Source: Acidobacteriota bacterium
Lineage (GTDB): Bacteria > Acidobacteriota > Terriglobia > Acidiferrales > UBA7541
NCBI GenBank assembly: GCA_003225315.1
Contig: QHZD01000027.1
Span: 1-64,000, forward strand
Length of the DNA stretch: 64,000 nucleotides
Direction of reading: 5' to 3'
Shown here: positions 54,278-62,823 of the stretch, in pieces
Position numbering within the stretch: position 1 is the first letter of the stretch
How the letters are laid out: every line of letters begins with the position of its first letter
Notes under the pieces: generated by a model
The model's input: the letters and a program-made list of their open reading frames with translations, nothing else
The model's database searches: none
Told to the model about the DNA's origin: nothing
Program-made: the position numbers and the translations under genes

Positions 54278-56872
54278 TTACTCATAGCGCAGGGCGGCCA
54301 TGGGATCGAGGCGGCTGGCGCGGAGGGCGGGGACGTATCCAGCGGCGCAGGCGACGATGGCAAGTGTGGCGGTGGCCAGGCCGAGCGTTAACGGATCGTG
54401 CGGGGTCAGGCCAAAGAGCTGGCTCTGCACAACGCGAGTGAGCGCGAGGGAAGCAGTGACTCCCGCGACAACACCAATGGCGACGAGCAAGAGAACTTCA
54501 CGCATGACCAGCCAGATGACATTGCCGCGGGCAGCGCCGAGTGCGATGCGAATGCCGACTTCACGAGTGCGCTGGGCGACAGTGTAAGCCATGACGCCGT
54601 AGAGGCCGATAACGGCAAGCAGGGTGGCGAGAAAACCAAAGACGGCAGAGAGACTGGCGATCATGCGCTCACTGGATAGGGAGTTGTTGATCTGCACTTC
54701 AGTGGTCCGCATGTTGAAGATGGGGAGATTGGAATCCATGTCGCGGACTTTCGAACGCGCGGCGGACATCAACTGATTGGGATCGGCGTCAGTGCGCAGG
54801 TACACGGTCATTTCGCCGAGGAAACGGCCGCCAAGATAGGGAACGAAAGCCTGCTCGGGAATTTCATCGCGGAGGCTGGTGTACTTGAAATCCTTGACGA
54901 CGCCGATGACTTCCATGTCGGTGGGCGTACCGGGATCGGTGCCGAAACCGAGGTGGAGGCCGATGGGATTTCGTCCGGGGAAATATTTCTTGGCAAACTT
55001 CTCGTTGATCATGACGGTGGTGGGAACCCAGTTCCAGACTTCAGGACCGTGCTTAACTTCGTGATTGTCATTGATGGTGAAGTCGCGCCCCGCGACGATG
55101 GGCACACCGAGAGTGGTGAAATAGTTTGGGCCGATGGCGTTCATGAAAGGCTGAGCATGCTCACCGGGCTTGGCGGGCGTGAAGCCCTCAACGGACGTGC
55201 CACTGTCCCATTCATTGTCTTCGAGGATGCGCACGGAAGCGAGGCTGACGGATTTAACGCCGGGAATGGAGCTGAGAGCGTCGGAGAGTTGCGGATAGAA
55301 AACTTTCATGCGTTCGATGCTGTAGTCGTTGAGCGAAGGATCGATTTGAAAGCCAACGAGTTTCTCCGCGGAAAAGCCGGGGCCCAAACCGCGGAGGTTC
55401 GCGAGACTGCGGACAAAAAGACCTGCGCCTACCAGGAGCAAAAGCGAAAGAGTGACTTGCGCGACGACAAGGCCTTTTCTCAGGCGATGATGGCCACCGC
55501 CGCCCACGACGGCTCCGGCCTGATCTTTTAATGTTCCGGCGATATTGGGCTTGGTGGTTTGGAAGGCAGGCACGAGACCGAAGATGACGCCGGTGAGAAC
55601 GGTGACAGCGAGATTGAAGAGAAGAATGCGGAGATCGGGAGCGCTGGAAATGTTCATGCCACCGGAATCGGACGGCAGATAAATCTTCATGAGCGCGCGG
55701 TCGGCCCAAAACGCCACAGCCAGGCCGGCGAGGTCACCAAGCGCGGAGAGAGAAAGGCTCTCGATCAAGAGTTGCCCGATGATGCATGGGCGCGTAGCAC
55801 CCATGGCCAAACGAACGGCGATTTCCTTGAGACGGCTGGAACCGCGAACGAGCATGAGGTTGGCAAGGTTGGCGCACGCGATGAGCAAGACGACGCCGGT
55901 GGTGGCCATCAAGACCCAAAGCGGAGTGGTAAGCTGGCGGCGCGTGTACGAACGGCCCTGGGAGCCGGGCAAAACGTCAACCCAACATTTGAGAAATTCG
56001 TCGCGGTCGTATTTTGAGGCGCGGCTGAATGCCGGGAGCTGCACCTCCGACTCCAGCATGGAGTGCATGAAGGGCTGGAGAGCGGCCTTGGCCTGCTGCT
56101 GCGAGACGCCGGGCTTCAAGCGGCCGAAGGCGTTCACCCAGCGATTGCGGCGCTCTTTCAGCATGTCTTCGGGTGCGCCGATGATGATCTGCCGCTGCAT
56201 CATGATGGGGACGAAGATTTTGGGCGAGAAGCCGAGTTCCACGCCATCAAAGTCTGCCTGAGCAACGCCGACGACGGTCATTTTGTAATTATTCAGAGTG
56301 AGAGTTTTACCGACGATTTGGGGATCACCGGCGAAACGCGTCTTCCAGAAGTTGTAATTGAGAACAACGAAAGGATGACCGCTGGGGACTTGATCGTCTT
56401 CGGGAGAGAGGATGCGGCCAATCGCTGGGACGATGCCAAGCGTGGAGAAGTAGGTGCCGGAAACGAGTTCCACGGAGACGCGTTCGGCTTGCTGGCCAAT
56501 GGAAAGGCTCGCCGAAGTCGGGAAGCGGCAAAACATGTCCGAGAAGACATCGTTGTGGTCGCGAAAATCACGGAACATGGGGTGGGAAATGGCGTTGCCG
56601 CCCCAGTTGTTACCGTAATGGCGCCCGCGCATGGTGAGGAGGACGAGTTGCTGCGGGTCCTTGACAGGCAGGAGACGCAATAAAACCTGGTCGAGGAGGG
56701 TAAAAATCGCGGTGTTGGCGCCGATGCCGAGGGCCAGAGTCAGAACGGCCACGGCCGTGAAGCCAGGAGTGCGTGCGAGCATGCGGAAGGTGTACTTCAG
56801 GTCGCGCAGGATGGTGTCAAGCCAGCCGCCGAAATTCATAGGTCGAGTGGCCACAGTGGCAGTTTTGGTCAC
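54278..56872 (-). CDS. ADOP-family ABC permease (MacB/FtsX-like), without prefix domain
   Basis: The protein is 864 residues with a GTG start. It begins MTKTATVATRPMNFGGWLDT, then DLKYTFRMLARTPGFTAVAV, so it lacks the 80-residue prefix of the neighbour at 51447. It has the same domain plan: ANLANLMLVRGSSRLKEIAV, YGVMAYTVAQRTREVGIRIA, and ends RLDPMAALRYE. It is convergent with the 51447 gene, about 155 bp apart. No PadR gene precedes it. Confidence 0.92.
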   Translation of the reverse strand: MTKTATVATRPMNFGGWLDTILRDLKYTFRMLARTPGFTAVAVLTLALGIGANTAIFTLLDQVLLRLLPVKDPQQLVLLTMRGRHYGNNWGGNAISHPMFRDFRDHNDVFSDMFCRFPTSASLSIGQQAERVSVELVSGTYFSTLGIVPAIGRILSPEDDQVPSGHPFVVLNYNFWKTRFAGDPQIVGKTLTLNNYKMTVVGVAQADFDGVELGFSPKIFVPIMMQRQIIIGAPEDMLKERRNRWVNAFGRLKPGVSQQQAKAALQPFMHSMLESEVQLPAFSRASKYDRDEFLKCWVDVLPGSQGRSYTRRQLTTPLWVLMATTGVVLLIACANLANLMLVRGSSRLKEIAVRLAMGATRPCIIGQLLIESLSLSALGDLAGLAVAFWADRALMKIYLPSDSGGMNISSAPDLRILLFNLAVTVLTGVIFGLVPAFQTTKPNIAGTLKDQAGAVVGGGGHHRLRKGLVVAQVTLSLLLLVGAGLFVRSLANLRGLGPGFSAEKLVGFQIDPSLNDYSIERMKVFYPQLSDALSSIPGVKSVSLASVRILEDNEWDSGTSVEGFTPAKPGEHAQPFMNAIGPNYFTTLGVPIVAGRDFTINDNHEVKHGPEVWNWVPTTVMINEKFAKKYFPGRNPIGLHLGFGTDPGTPTDMEVIGVVKDFKYTSLRDEIPEQAFVPYLGGRFLGEMTVYLRTDADPNQLMSAARSKVRDMDSNLPIFNMRTTEVQINNSLSSERMIASLSAVFGFLATLLAVIGLYGVMAYTVAQRTREVGIRIALGAARGNVIWLVMREVLLLVAIGVVAGVTASLALTRVVQSQLFGLTPHDPLTLGLATATLAIVACAAGYVPALRASRLDPMAALRYE

Positions 56873-57018
56873 AGGAATACCCTCGTGAAGCTAGAGGTAA
56901 AGACGAAAAAGCTTACCAAAAGTTTGATGAAAGTACGAAGAGATTCGTGGACTAGAGGCTATGCCAAGAGGCAGCGAAAGGCAGGAGAAGATGGCGGTCC
57001 CTGGGCGAGGGGCCGAAG

Positions 57019-58026
57019 TTAGTCGGCGCTGGTTGTAGCCACCTTGTGAGCCTGCAGACTTTCTGCCTTTTGCTGAAAAAAGGCGGCGACGCGGTCAATA
57101 ATCTCATTCAATGGAGTTTGCGGGCGGAAGCCGGTGAGAGCGTGTAGCTTTTCGACGGAGGGCACGCGGCGCATCATGTCTTCGAAGCCGGGCTCGTAGG
57201 CCTGATCGTAAGGCACGTACTCGACGGGAGACGAGCTGCCGGTGCGCTCTTTCACCCTGTGCGCCAATCCTTCGATGGTGATTTCCTCGGTGTTACCAAC
57301 ATTGACGACTTCTCCGACGGAGCAGTCCAAGTCCATGAGGCGGATGAGAGCTTCCACAGTGTCGCGGACATCGCAGAAGCAGCGCGATTGCTTTCCGCTG
57401 CCATAGATGCTGATGGGGGAGTTGTCCAAGGCAGACTTGACGAAGTTGGGGAGCACCATGCCGTAGCGGCCGGTTTGCCGCGGACCTACGGTATTGAACA
57501 AGCGAGCTACGATGATGGGCAGCTTCTTTTCCCTCCAGTAGGAAAGAGCGAGAAACTCATCGAGTGCCTTGGAGGCCGCGTAGCTCCAGCGGCCTTTTGT
57601 TGTAGGGCCAAGGACGAGGTCGGCGTCCTCGCGGAATGGCACGTCGGTATTTTTTCCGTAGACCTCGGAGGTGGATGCGGTGAGGACAAGTTTCTTTTTT
57701 TTGCAGGCGGCTTCAAGGATCCGCTGCGTGCCGTTGACATTGGTCTCGATGGTCTTGACAGGGCTCTCGACAATGAGCTTGACGCCGACCGCCGCGGCCA
57801 GATGGACGATGACATCGGCATCATCCACAAGTTCAGCGAGCAACTGGCGATTCTCGATGCTGTCCAGATGGTATTGCATTTGGGTGGAGGATTTGAGATG
57901 GCGGATATTTTCGACGCTGCCCGTCGAAAGATTATCCAGCAAAACGACGCGGTCGCCGCGATCGAGAAGGCGCTCCGCCAAGTGCGAACCAATGAAGCCA
58001 GCTCCACCGGTAATCAAGTAACGCAA
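57019..58026 (-). CDS. NAD-dependent epimerase/dehydratase, UXS/GalE-like
   Basis: The protein has 335 residues from a TTG start with AAGGAG five to six bases upstream. The Rossmann loop is YLITGGAGFIGSHLAERLL. The catalytic residues are STSEVYG and YAASK. LFNTVGPRQTGRYGMVLPNF places it near UDP-glucuronate decarboxylase/dTDP-glucose dehydratase relatives. It probably makes a sugar nucleotide for the EPS genes upstream. It lies 9 bp from the BY-kinase gene. Confidence 0.88.
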   Translation of the reverse strand: MRYLITGGAGFIGSHLAERLLDRGDRVVLLDNLSTGSVENIRHLKSSTQMQYHLDSIENRQLLAELVDDADVIVHLAAAVGVKLIVESPVKTIETNVNGTQRILEAACKKKKLVLTASTSEVYGKNTDVPFREDADLVLGPTTKGRWSYAASKALDEFLALSYWREKKLPIIVARLFNTVGPRQTGRYGMVLPNFVKSALDNSPISIYGSGKQSRCFCDVRDTVEALIRLMDLDCSVGEVVNVGNTEEITIEGLAHRVKERTGSSSPVEYVPYDQAYEPGFEDMMRRVPSVEKLHALTGFRPQTPLNEIIDRVAAFFQQKAESLQAHKVATTSAD

Positions 58027-58035
58027 AGGGTCTCC

Positions 58036-60369
58036 TTAAAGGGCCTCGGAGTCATCATCGCGATCGCGGGAGACGCGATGAGCAATGGCATCGGACTCAT
58101 TTTCATGCGGAGCTTCAAGAGCTTCCTGGGGACCATATCCATACGAATAGGGATAATACCGGTAGGAGTAGTAGTAGTCCGGCGCGCTGGCATCCACGGC
58201 GTTGAGAACGACGCCGAGGATGTGGCACTTGACGCTGCTTAGCAGGTCGCGCGTGCGAGTGAAGGCTTCCTTGGGTGTTTCGCCGCTGCGAACGACGAGG
58301 AGCACGCCATCGGCCTGCACGGAAAGAATCACGGCATCGGTAGCGGCCATAATGGGAGGCGAGTCGATGACAATGAATTTGAATTTGGCGCGGAGCTCGG
58401 CGATGGCGTCTGCGAGCTTGTGGGAGGAAAGCAAATCCGCGGGATTCGGAGGAAGAGGTCCCGTAGGAATGGCAACGAGATTGGGAATTGCGGGATGCGG
58501 GACGGACACGAAATCAAGACTGGAAACACCCGCGAGATAGGAACTCAGCCCCGCGTATTTTCCAGCGGCTAAATTGAGGAGACGGCCGATGCCGGGTTTG
58601 CGAAGGTCTGCATCCACCAGCACCGTGCTGTCTCCCAACTGCGCGAGCGTGACAGCAAGATTCGCGGCAGCAGTGGTCTTGCCTTCGCGTGGAAGAGCAC
58701 TGGTGACCAGAATGACTTGAGGCGGATGGTCGGCCTGCGAGAGCAGAATGGAAGTTCGCAAAGCACGAAACGCTTCCGACATCTGCGATTTGGGCAAGTG
58801 CTGGGCAACCAGCTCGATGCGTGCATCATGTCCGTTGGACGAGAGGCCTTGAAAGAAGCCGTGGCGCTTGCTGCTGCCGTTCGAGCTGGCAAATTGCGGA
58901 ACGACGGCGAGGGAAGGCAGCCGCGAGAGGGTTTCAACGTCATCCGGGGACTTCACGGTGTTGTCGAGGTACTCGCGCATCAGAGCCAAACCGATGCCGC
59001 CGACCAAACCCACGAGAAAAGCGAGCGCAATGTTGCGAGTCTTGGCAGGACGCGCGGGTGTGGAAGGAATCATAGCGGGGTCCACGACACGGATGTTGGA
59101 AGAGCGCAGTCCCTGGGAAATGGCGGTTTCCTTCAGCTTGGTCATGAGGCCTTCGTAGAGAGTCTTGTTGGCTTCCGCCTCGCGCTTAAGGATGTTGTAC
59201 TCGACAAGTTTTCCCGCCATCTGATTGGTGTCCGCTTTTTGCTGGTCGAGGGCCCGCGTGAGCAGCGCTTCACGCTGCTGCGCTTCGTGGTAATCGCTCT
59301 CGAGGACGTCCAGGATTTTCTGTTTCTCTTTTTCGATGGTTTGGTCAAATTCCTTTATTTGAGCCTGGAGGCGCTGCACCTTGGGGAAATTGGGACCGTA
59401 TTGGGCCAAGGCGTCGGTGTACTGGGAGGCGGCATCGCTACGCTTCTTGAACAAATCGCCGAGTGCCGAGTTGTTTTGAACTTCTGGTACGGCGTCGAGA
59501 TTGCCGGCTTTGGCAAACTGGTAGAGCGATTCCTTCTTCAGGCGTTCGCTCTGCGCGTCGGTCAACTGCTTGTTGATGTCCGAGAGCCGCTGCGTAGTGA
59601 TGTTCTGCTTGTCGTCGAGCGTCCAAATCTGGTTTTGGCGTTCGTAAGCGATGCGGGTGTCCTCGGACTTCTGCACCCTGATCTTCAACTCACCGAGCTG
59701 GTCGGCGAGCCAAGTGGAAGCCTGAGTGGTGGCCTCGTACTTACTCCGGAAATTCTGCTCGATGTAGGAAGCTATATGGGCGTTTACGATGCGCGCCGCG
59801 AGCCGGGGATCAGTAGATTCAAAACTGACGTCCATCAGGCGGCTGTTAGGAACCCGTTTCACACTGAGACTTCCCAAGAATTCAGCGAGCTCGGGCGGAC
59901 GCTTCTGGTTCGCGAGGCTGCCGCTGGCGACGGCTTCCGATGGCCCGTTTGGTGAAGAAAACTCCGGTCGCGTGGAGAGAGCATTATTACGAATGGTTAG
60001 GAGGGCGAGTGTTTCGCTTGTGAGGATCTTGGATTGCGTCTCAATGTAGTTTTCGAGATCCATCATGTATTCGTAGGACTCGGCACCCTGGAAGGGAAGA
60101 ATGTTGGCGTTCTCGCGATCAATCTCAATGCGGGCCGTGCCCACGTAGACGGGCTGCATGCGGAAAGTGGCGATGGCCACAATGGTGACGACGGCAAGCA
60201 TGAAAGAGAGAATCAACCACTGGTGTTTCCGCAAGATCAGCAGATAGTCGTAAAGGTGGGGTTCGCGTGGGGAAAGTTCAAAGCTGGGAACGCGACTCTG
60301 CAAGGAGACAAGCTCGACGGCGCCGTTGGAGCCGTTCTCACGCGGCACGAGTTTGTTTTCGTCGGCCAT
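58036..60369 (-). CDS. Wzz chain-length domain fused to BY-type tyrosine kinase
   Basis: The protein has 777 residues. The N-terminal Wzz part has helix 1 around residues 50-70 and a long coiled coil (about 200-420, rich in E/K/Q). A second membrane helix is near NIALAFLVGLVGGIGLAL. The kinase has Walker A TSALPREGKTTAAANLAVTL, A' TVLVDADLRKP and Walker B FIVIDSPPIMAATDAV. The C-terminal tail is a tyrosine cluster (DYYYSYRYYPYSYGYG). It controls polymer length and EPS export by autophosphorylation. No phosphatase partner is next to it. Confidence 0.95.
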   Translation of the reverse strand: MADENKLVPRENGSNGAVELVSLQSRVPSFELSPREPHLYDYLLILRKHQWLILSFMLAVVTIVAIATFRMQPVYVGTARIEIDRENANILPFQGAESYEYMMDLENYIETQSKILTSETLALLTIRNNALSTRPEFSSPNGPSEAVASGSLANQKRPPELAEFLGSLSVKRVPNSRLMDVSFESTDPRLAARIVNAHIASYIEQNFRSKYEATTQASTWLADQLGELKIRVQKSEDTRIAYERQNQIWTLDDKQNITTQRLSDINKQLTDAQSERLKKESLYQFAKAGNLDAVPEVQNNSALGDLFKKRSDAASQYTDALAQYGPNFPKVQRLQAQIKEFDQTIEKEKQKILDVLESDYHEAQQREALLTRALDQQKADTNQMAGKLVEYNILKREAEANKTLYEGLMTKLKETAISQGLRSSNIRVVDPAMIPSTPARPAKTRNIALAFLVGLVGGIGLALMREYLDNTVKSPDDVETLSRLPSLAVVPQFASSNGSSKRHGFFQGLSSNGHDARIELVAQHLPKSQMSEAFRALRTSILLSQADHPPQVILVTSALPREGKTTAAANLAVTLAQLGDSTVLVDADLRKPGIGRLLNLAAGKYAGLSSYLAGVSSLDFVSVPHPAIPNLVAIPTGPLPPNPADLLSSHKLADAIAELRAKFKFIVIDSPPIMAATDAVILSVQADGVLLVVRSGETPKEAFTRTRDLLSSVKCHILGVVLNAVDASAPDYYYSYRYYPYSYGYGPQEALEAPHENESDAIAHRVSRDRDDDSEAL

Positions 60370-60371
60370 TG

Positions 60372-61505
60372 TTAGCGGTACGCGACTCGATAGAGAGCAA
60401 TGCCGGTCCCCAGAGCAATTCCCAATTCCACGGTGCGCAGCATAGCCTTCCTCGCGGCACTGTCCGGGACGTACAAAATGTCGCTGGGCTGCAGCTGAAC
60501 GTCCTCCGCCTGGCGCGCCATCACCTTCTTAAGATCGACAACAACTTCATGCTGCTGCCCCTGAGCGTCTTTGCGGACGATAACGGCATGATCCTTTTTC
60601 GCGGTGGAGTTCAAACCACCGGCCAGAGCCAAAACTTTCAACGTAGTCATCTGCCCGCGGTCATTGGCAAGAACGAATCCGCCAGGCCTGCTGACGGCGC
60701 CCAAAACATAGACGATTCCGGAGTGAGGGACCGTAACGATGTCGCCGGCCTGAAGAATAATATTGTTGGCAGCGTCGCCGCTTTCCATCAGCTCGTTTAG
60801 ATTAATCGTGATGGTATTGGACAAAGCAGGAGGATCAGCCGGCGCAGCAGGGTTTGCGGAGGACTTGGAGACCGCTGTGTCGGAAGGCGCGGCCACGGGG
60901 GCAGAACCCTCCGGGCCAATTGCTGGAGGCTCCAATGGATCGGACGACGCTTCCTGAGAAGGCCGATTCACAATCACCGTGTCGCCGGCGTCATTGGCAA
61001 CGCCTCCCGCTTCCGCCAGGACTTCCAGAAGCGTGACGGGTCGGTCGGCTTGGTAAACCATGGGATGTGAGACGGCCCCAACGACAGTGATGGGCTTGCT
61101 CTTTCTCTCTTTGACTGCGACGCTTACTTCGGCATGAGAAACCAGGCCACTGGATTCGAGGACTTCAGCAATCTTCTGTTCGGCCTGGACTTCCGTCAGT
61201 CCGGCAACGTGCAAGCGAACAGGGACAAGAGGAATGCCAATGGACCCGGTCTGGCTAACGCGCACTTCCCGGCTAAGCTCTTTTACATCGAAGACTTCGA
61301 GGTCCAGCAGGTCGCCATTGCCAATGACATAGTCATGCGGCATGACCCGCGCGGCGGCAGACATCGAACGTATACGGTCGTTGACTTGTTGAGGCGTCTC
61401 GAGAACGGCCTGCTGAGCGCCACTGGATGGGGGCAGAACCAGAGACACTAGAAGGACAGCCGAAGCGCAAAACGACACCAACGCACCCAGTCTGACTGGC
61501 TGCAT
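60372..61505 (-). CDS. Wza-like polysaccharide export protein
   Basis: The protein has 377 residues. The signal peptide ends near SSGAQQ; no lipobox Cys follows, so it is probably not a standard lipoprotein. The Poly_export domain begins HDYVIGNGDLLDLEVFDVKE. Two SLBB-like units follow: ITVVGAVSHPMVYQADRPVT and VYVLGAVSRPGGFVLAND, separated by a Pro/Ala-rich stretch of about 60 residues. The C-terminal helix VELGIALGTGIALYRV resembles the outer-membrane helix of Wza. It lies 2 bp from the kinase gene. Confidence 0.93.
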   Translation of the reverse strand: MQPVRLGALVSFCASAVLLVSLVLPPSSGAQQAVLETPQQVNDRIRSMSAAARVMPHDYVIGNGDLLDLEVFDVKELSREVRVSQTGSIGIPLVPVRLHVAGLTEVQAEQKIAEVLESSGLVSHAEVSVAVKERKSKPITVVGAVSHPMVYQADRPVTLLEVLAEAGGVANDAGDTVIVNRPSQEASSDPLEPPAIGPEGSAPVAAPSDTAVSKSSANPAAPADPPALSNTITINLNELMESGDAANNIILQAGDIVTVPHSGIVYVLGAVSRPGGFVLANDRGQMTTLKVLALAGGLNSTAKKDHAVIVRKDAQGQQHEVVVDLKKVMARQAEDVQLQPSDILYVPDSAARKAMLRTVELGIALGTGIALYRVAYR

Positions 61506-61554
61506 GAGATAGATGACCCCGCCGTTGATTATACAGCGACAAGGCTCAATTCAA

Positions 61555-62823
61555 TCAGTGATTTGCGGGATCTCGATGGCGCGGGCGTCCGGGAGCGGGC
61601 AACGGAGGCGTAGACGCCATCTCCGTGGTTGCCAAGTGGGCCATAAGAAAGAACAGAAGAGCATTCGATGGGATATGTAAGTTGAAATCGACCAGGCTAT
61701 GCACGAGAAAGCCGACGCAAGCCACCAGGCCGCAGAGCTGCAAAGCTCCGGCAAAGGAGTTGTGCAACTGAAGTAGTCGCTTCAGAGATTCTCTGAACAA
61801 AACGCCCAGAAACCAAGCGCAACAAAGTCCTCCGAGAACTCCAGTTTCGGCGAGGGCCTCGAGGTAGTCGTTGTGTGTGTGGTTGACGATTCTACCATCG
61901 TAGAGCGATTCGTAAGGCGGATAGACGATCTGGAGAGTGCCGAGTCCCGTTCCGGCAAAGGGGTGATGGAGGAAGATTTGCCACGTGTCCCGCCGCATGG
62001 AAGCGCGCTTCCCAGCGGTGACCTCGAGCGACTGAAACGAGGAAAAGCGCTGCAAGACCTGATCGACGCCGAGCCAGGAAACCATCATCAACGCAAGCAG
62101 TAGAACGGTGGCACCGGCAAACAATTGCTTTCCCTTCGCGCGTCGCTGAATGATTGCCAGAGCCAACACGGCCAGCTCGACGCCAAAACTGACGATGCCC
62201 CCCCGCGAAGCAGAGAGGAAAAGCGCGCCGATGGGGATAATTGCGAATAGACCGACGACAGGCCAGCGTTCCCGTCGAACTCTGCCCAAGACAAGGGGAA
62301 CGAGAGACAGCGGGAGAATTAATTCTACGAAGCCTGCGAAGTGATTGCGATTCACGTAGGGCCCGAATGGAATCCCGCCGTATTCCATCTCGCGAAACCA
62401 ATAGAGCTTTCCATTAAAGGTAAGGTGCTGGAGAACGCCAAAAAGGCTGACTAGGAATCCAAAAAACATCCCGAACCAAATGAACCCTCGCCAGTCCTGA
62501 AGGGCGCGGAAAGCTTGGACGGCAAGAAAGAGGAGGACGAGGTCCGAGACGAGGAGAAGAAGTTCCATCCGCGTGCTGTAAGAAGAAGCGGTGCCATGAA
62601 AAGCCAACTGTCCCAATACAATCAACGAAAGAGCTGCGAGGGGAGGGAGAAGAGGAGAAATAATAACCTCGTCTTCTTGCGTGAAATAGATCCACACAGC
62701 CCAGGCGAGAAACAGCAATCCGGCGCCGGTTTCAAAGACGGCTCGCGCCCAATCCTCCACACCTCCGTGCGCAGCAACGGCAAACACGGCCAGCGCGCAA
62801 ATGCCAAAACGCAGCAACCTCAT
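61555..62823 (-). CDS. O-antigen-ligase/polymerase-like membrane protein
   Basis: The protein has 422 residues and about eleven membrane helices. The large loop contains the landmarks FAGTGLGTLQIVYPPYESLY and HTHNDYLEALAETGVLGGLC, the H-x-N-x-x-L motif of WaaL/Wzy proteins. NRNHFAGFVELILPLSL is another typical segment. It would join or polymerise undecaprenyl-linked units at the periplasmic face. The ATG overlaps the stop of the upstream TPR gene by 4 bp, so the two are coupled. Confidence 0.9.
   Translation of the reverse strand: MRLLRFGICALAVFAVAAHGGVEDWARAVFETGAGLLFLAWAVWIYFTQEDEVIISPLLPPLAALSLIVLGQLAFHGTASSYSTRMELLLLVSDLVLLFLAVQAFRALQDWRGFIWFGMFFGFLVSLFGVLQHLTFNGKLYWFREMEYGGIPFGPYVNRNHFAGFVELILPLSLVPLVLGRVRRERWPVVGLFAIIPIGALFLSASRGGIVSFGVELAVLALAIIQRRAKGKQLFAGATVLLLALMMVSWLGVDQVLQRFSSFQSLEVTAGKRASMRRDTWQIFLHHPFAGTGLGTLQIVYPPYESLYDGRIVNHTHNDYLEALAETGVLGGLCCAWFLGVLFRESLKRLLQLHNSFAGALQLCGLVACVGFLVHSLVDFNLHIPSNALLFFLMAHLATTEMASTPPLPAPGRPRHRDPANH

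Noticed and set aside
58717-59955. 412-codon plus-strand ORF opposite the BY-kinase gene
   Set aside because: Antisense shadow; the minus strand has the complete Wzz and kinase motifs.
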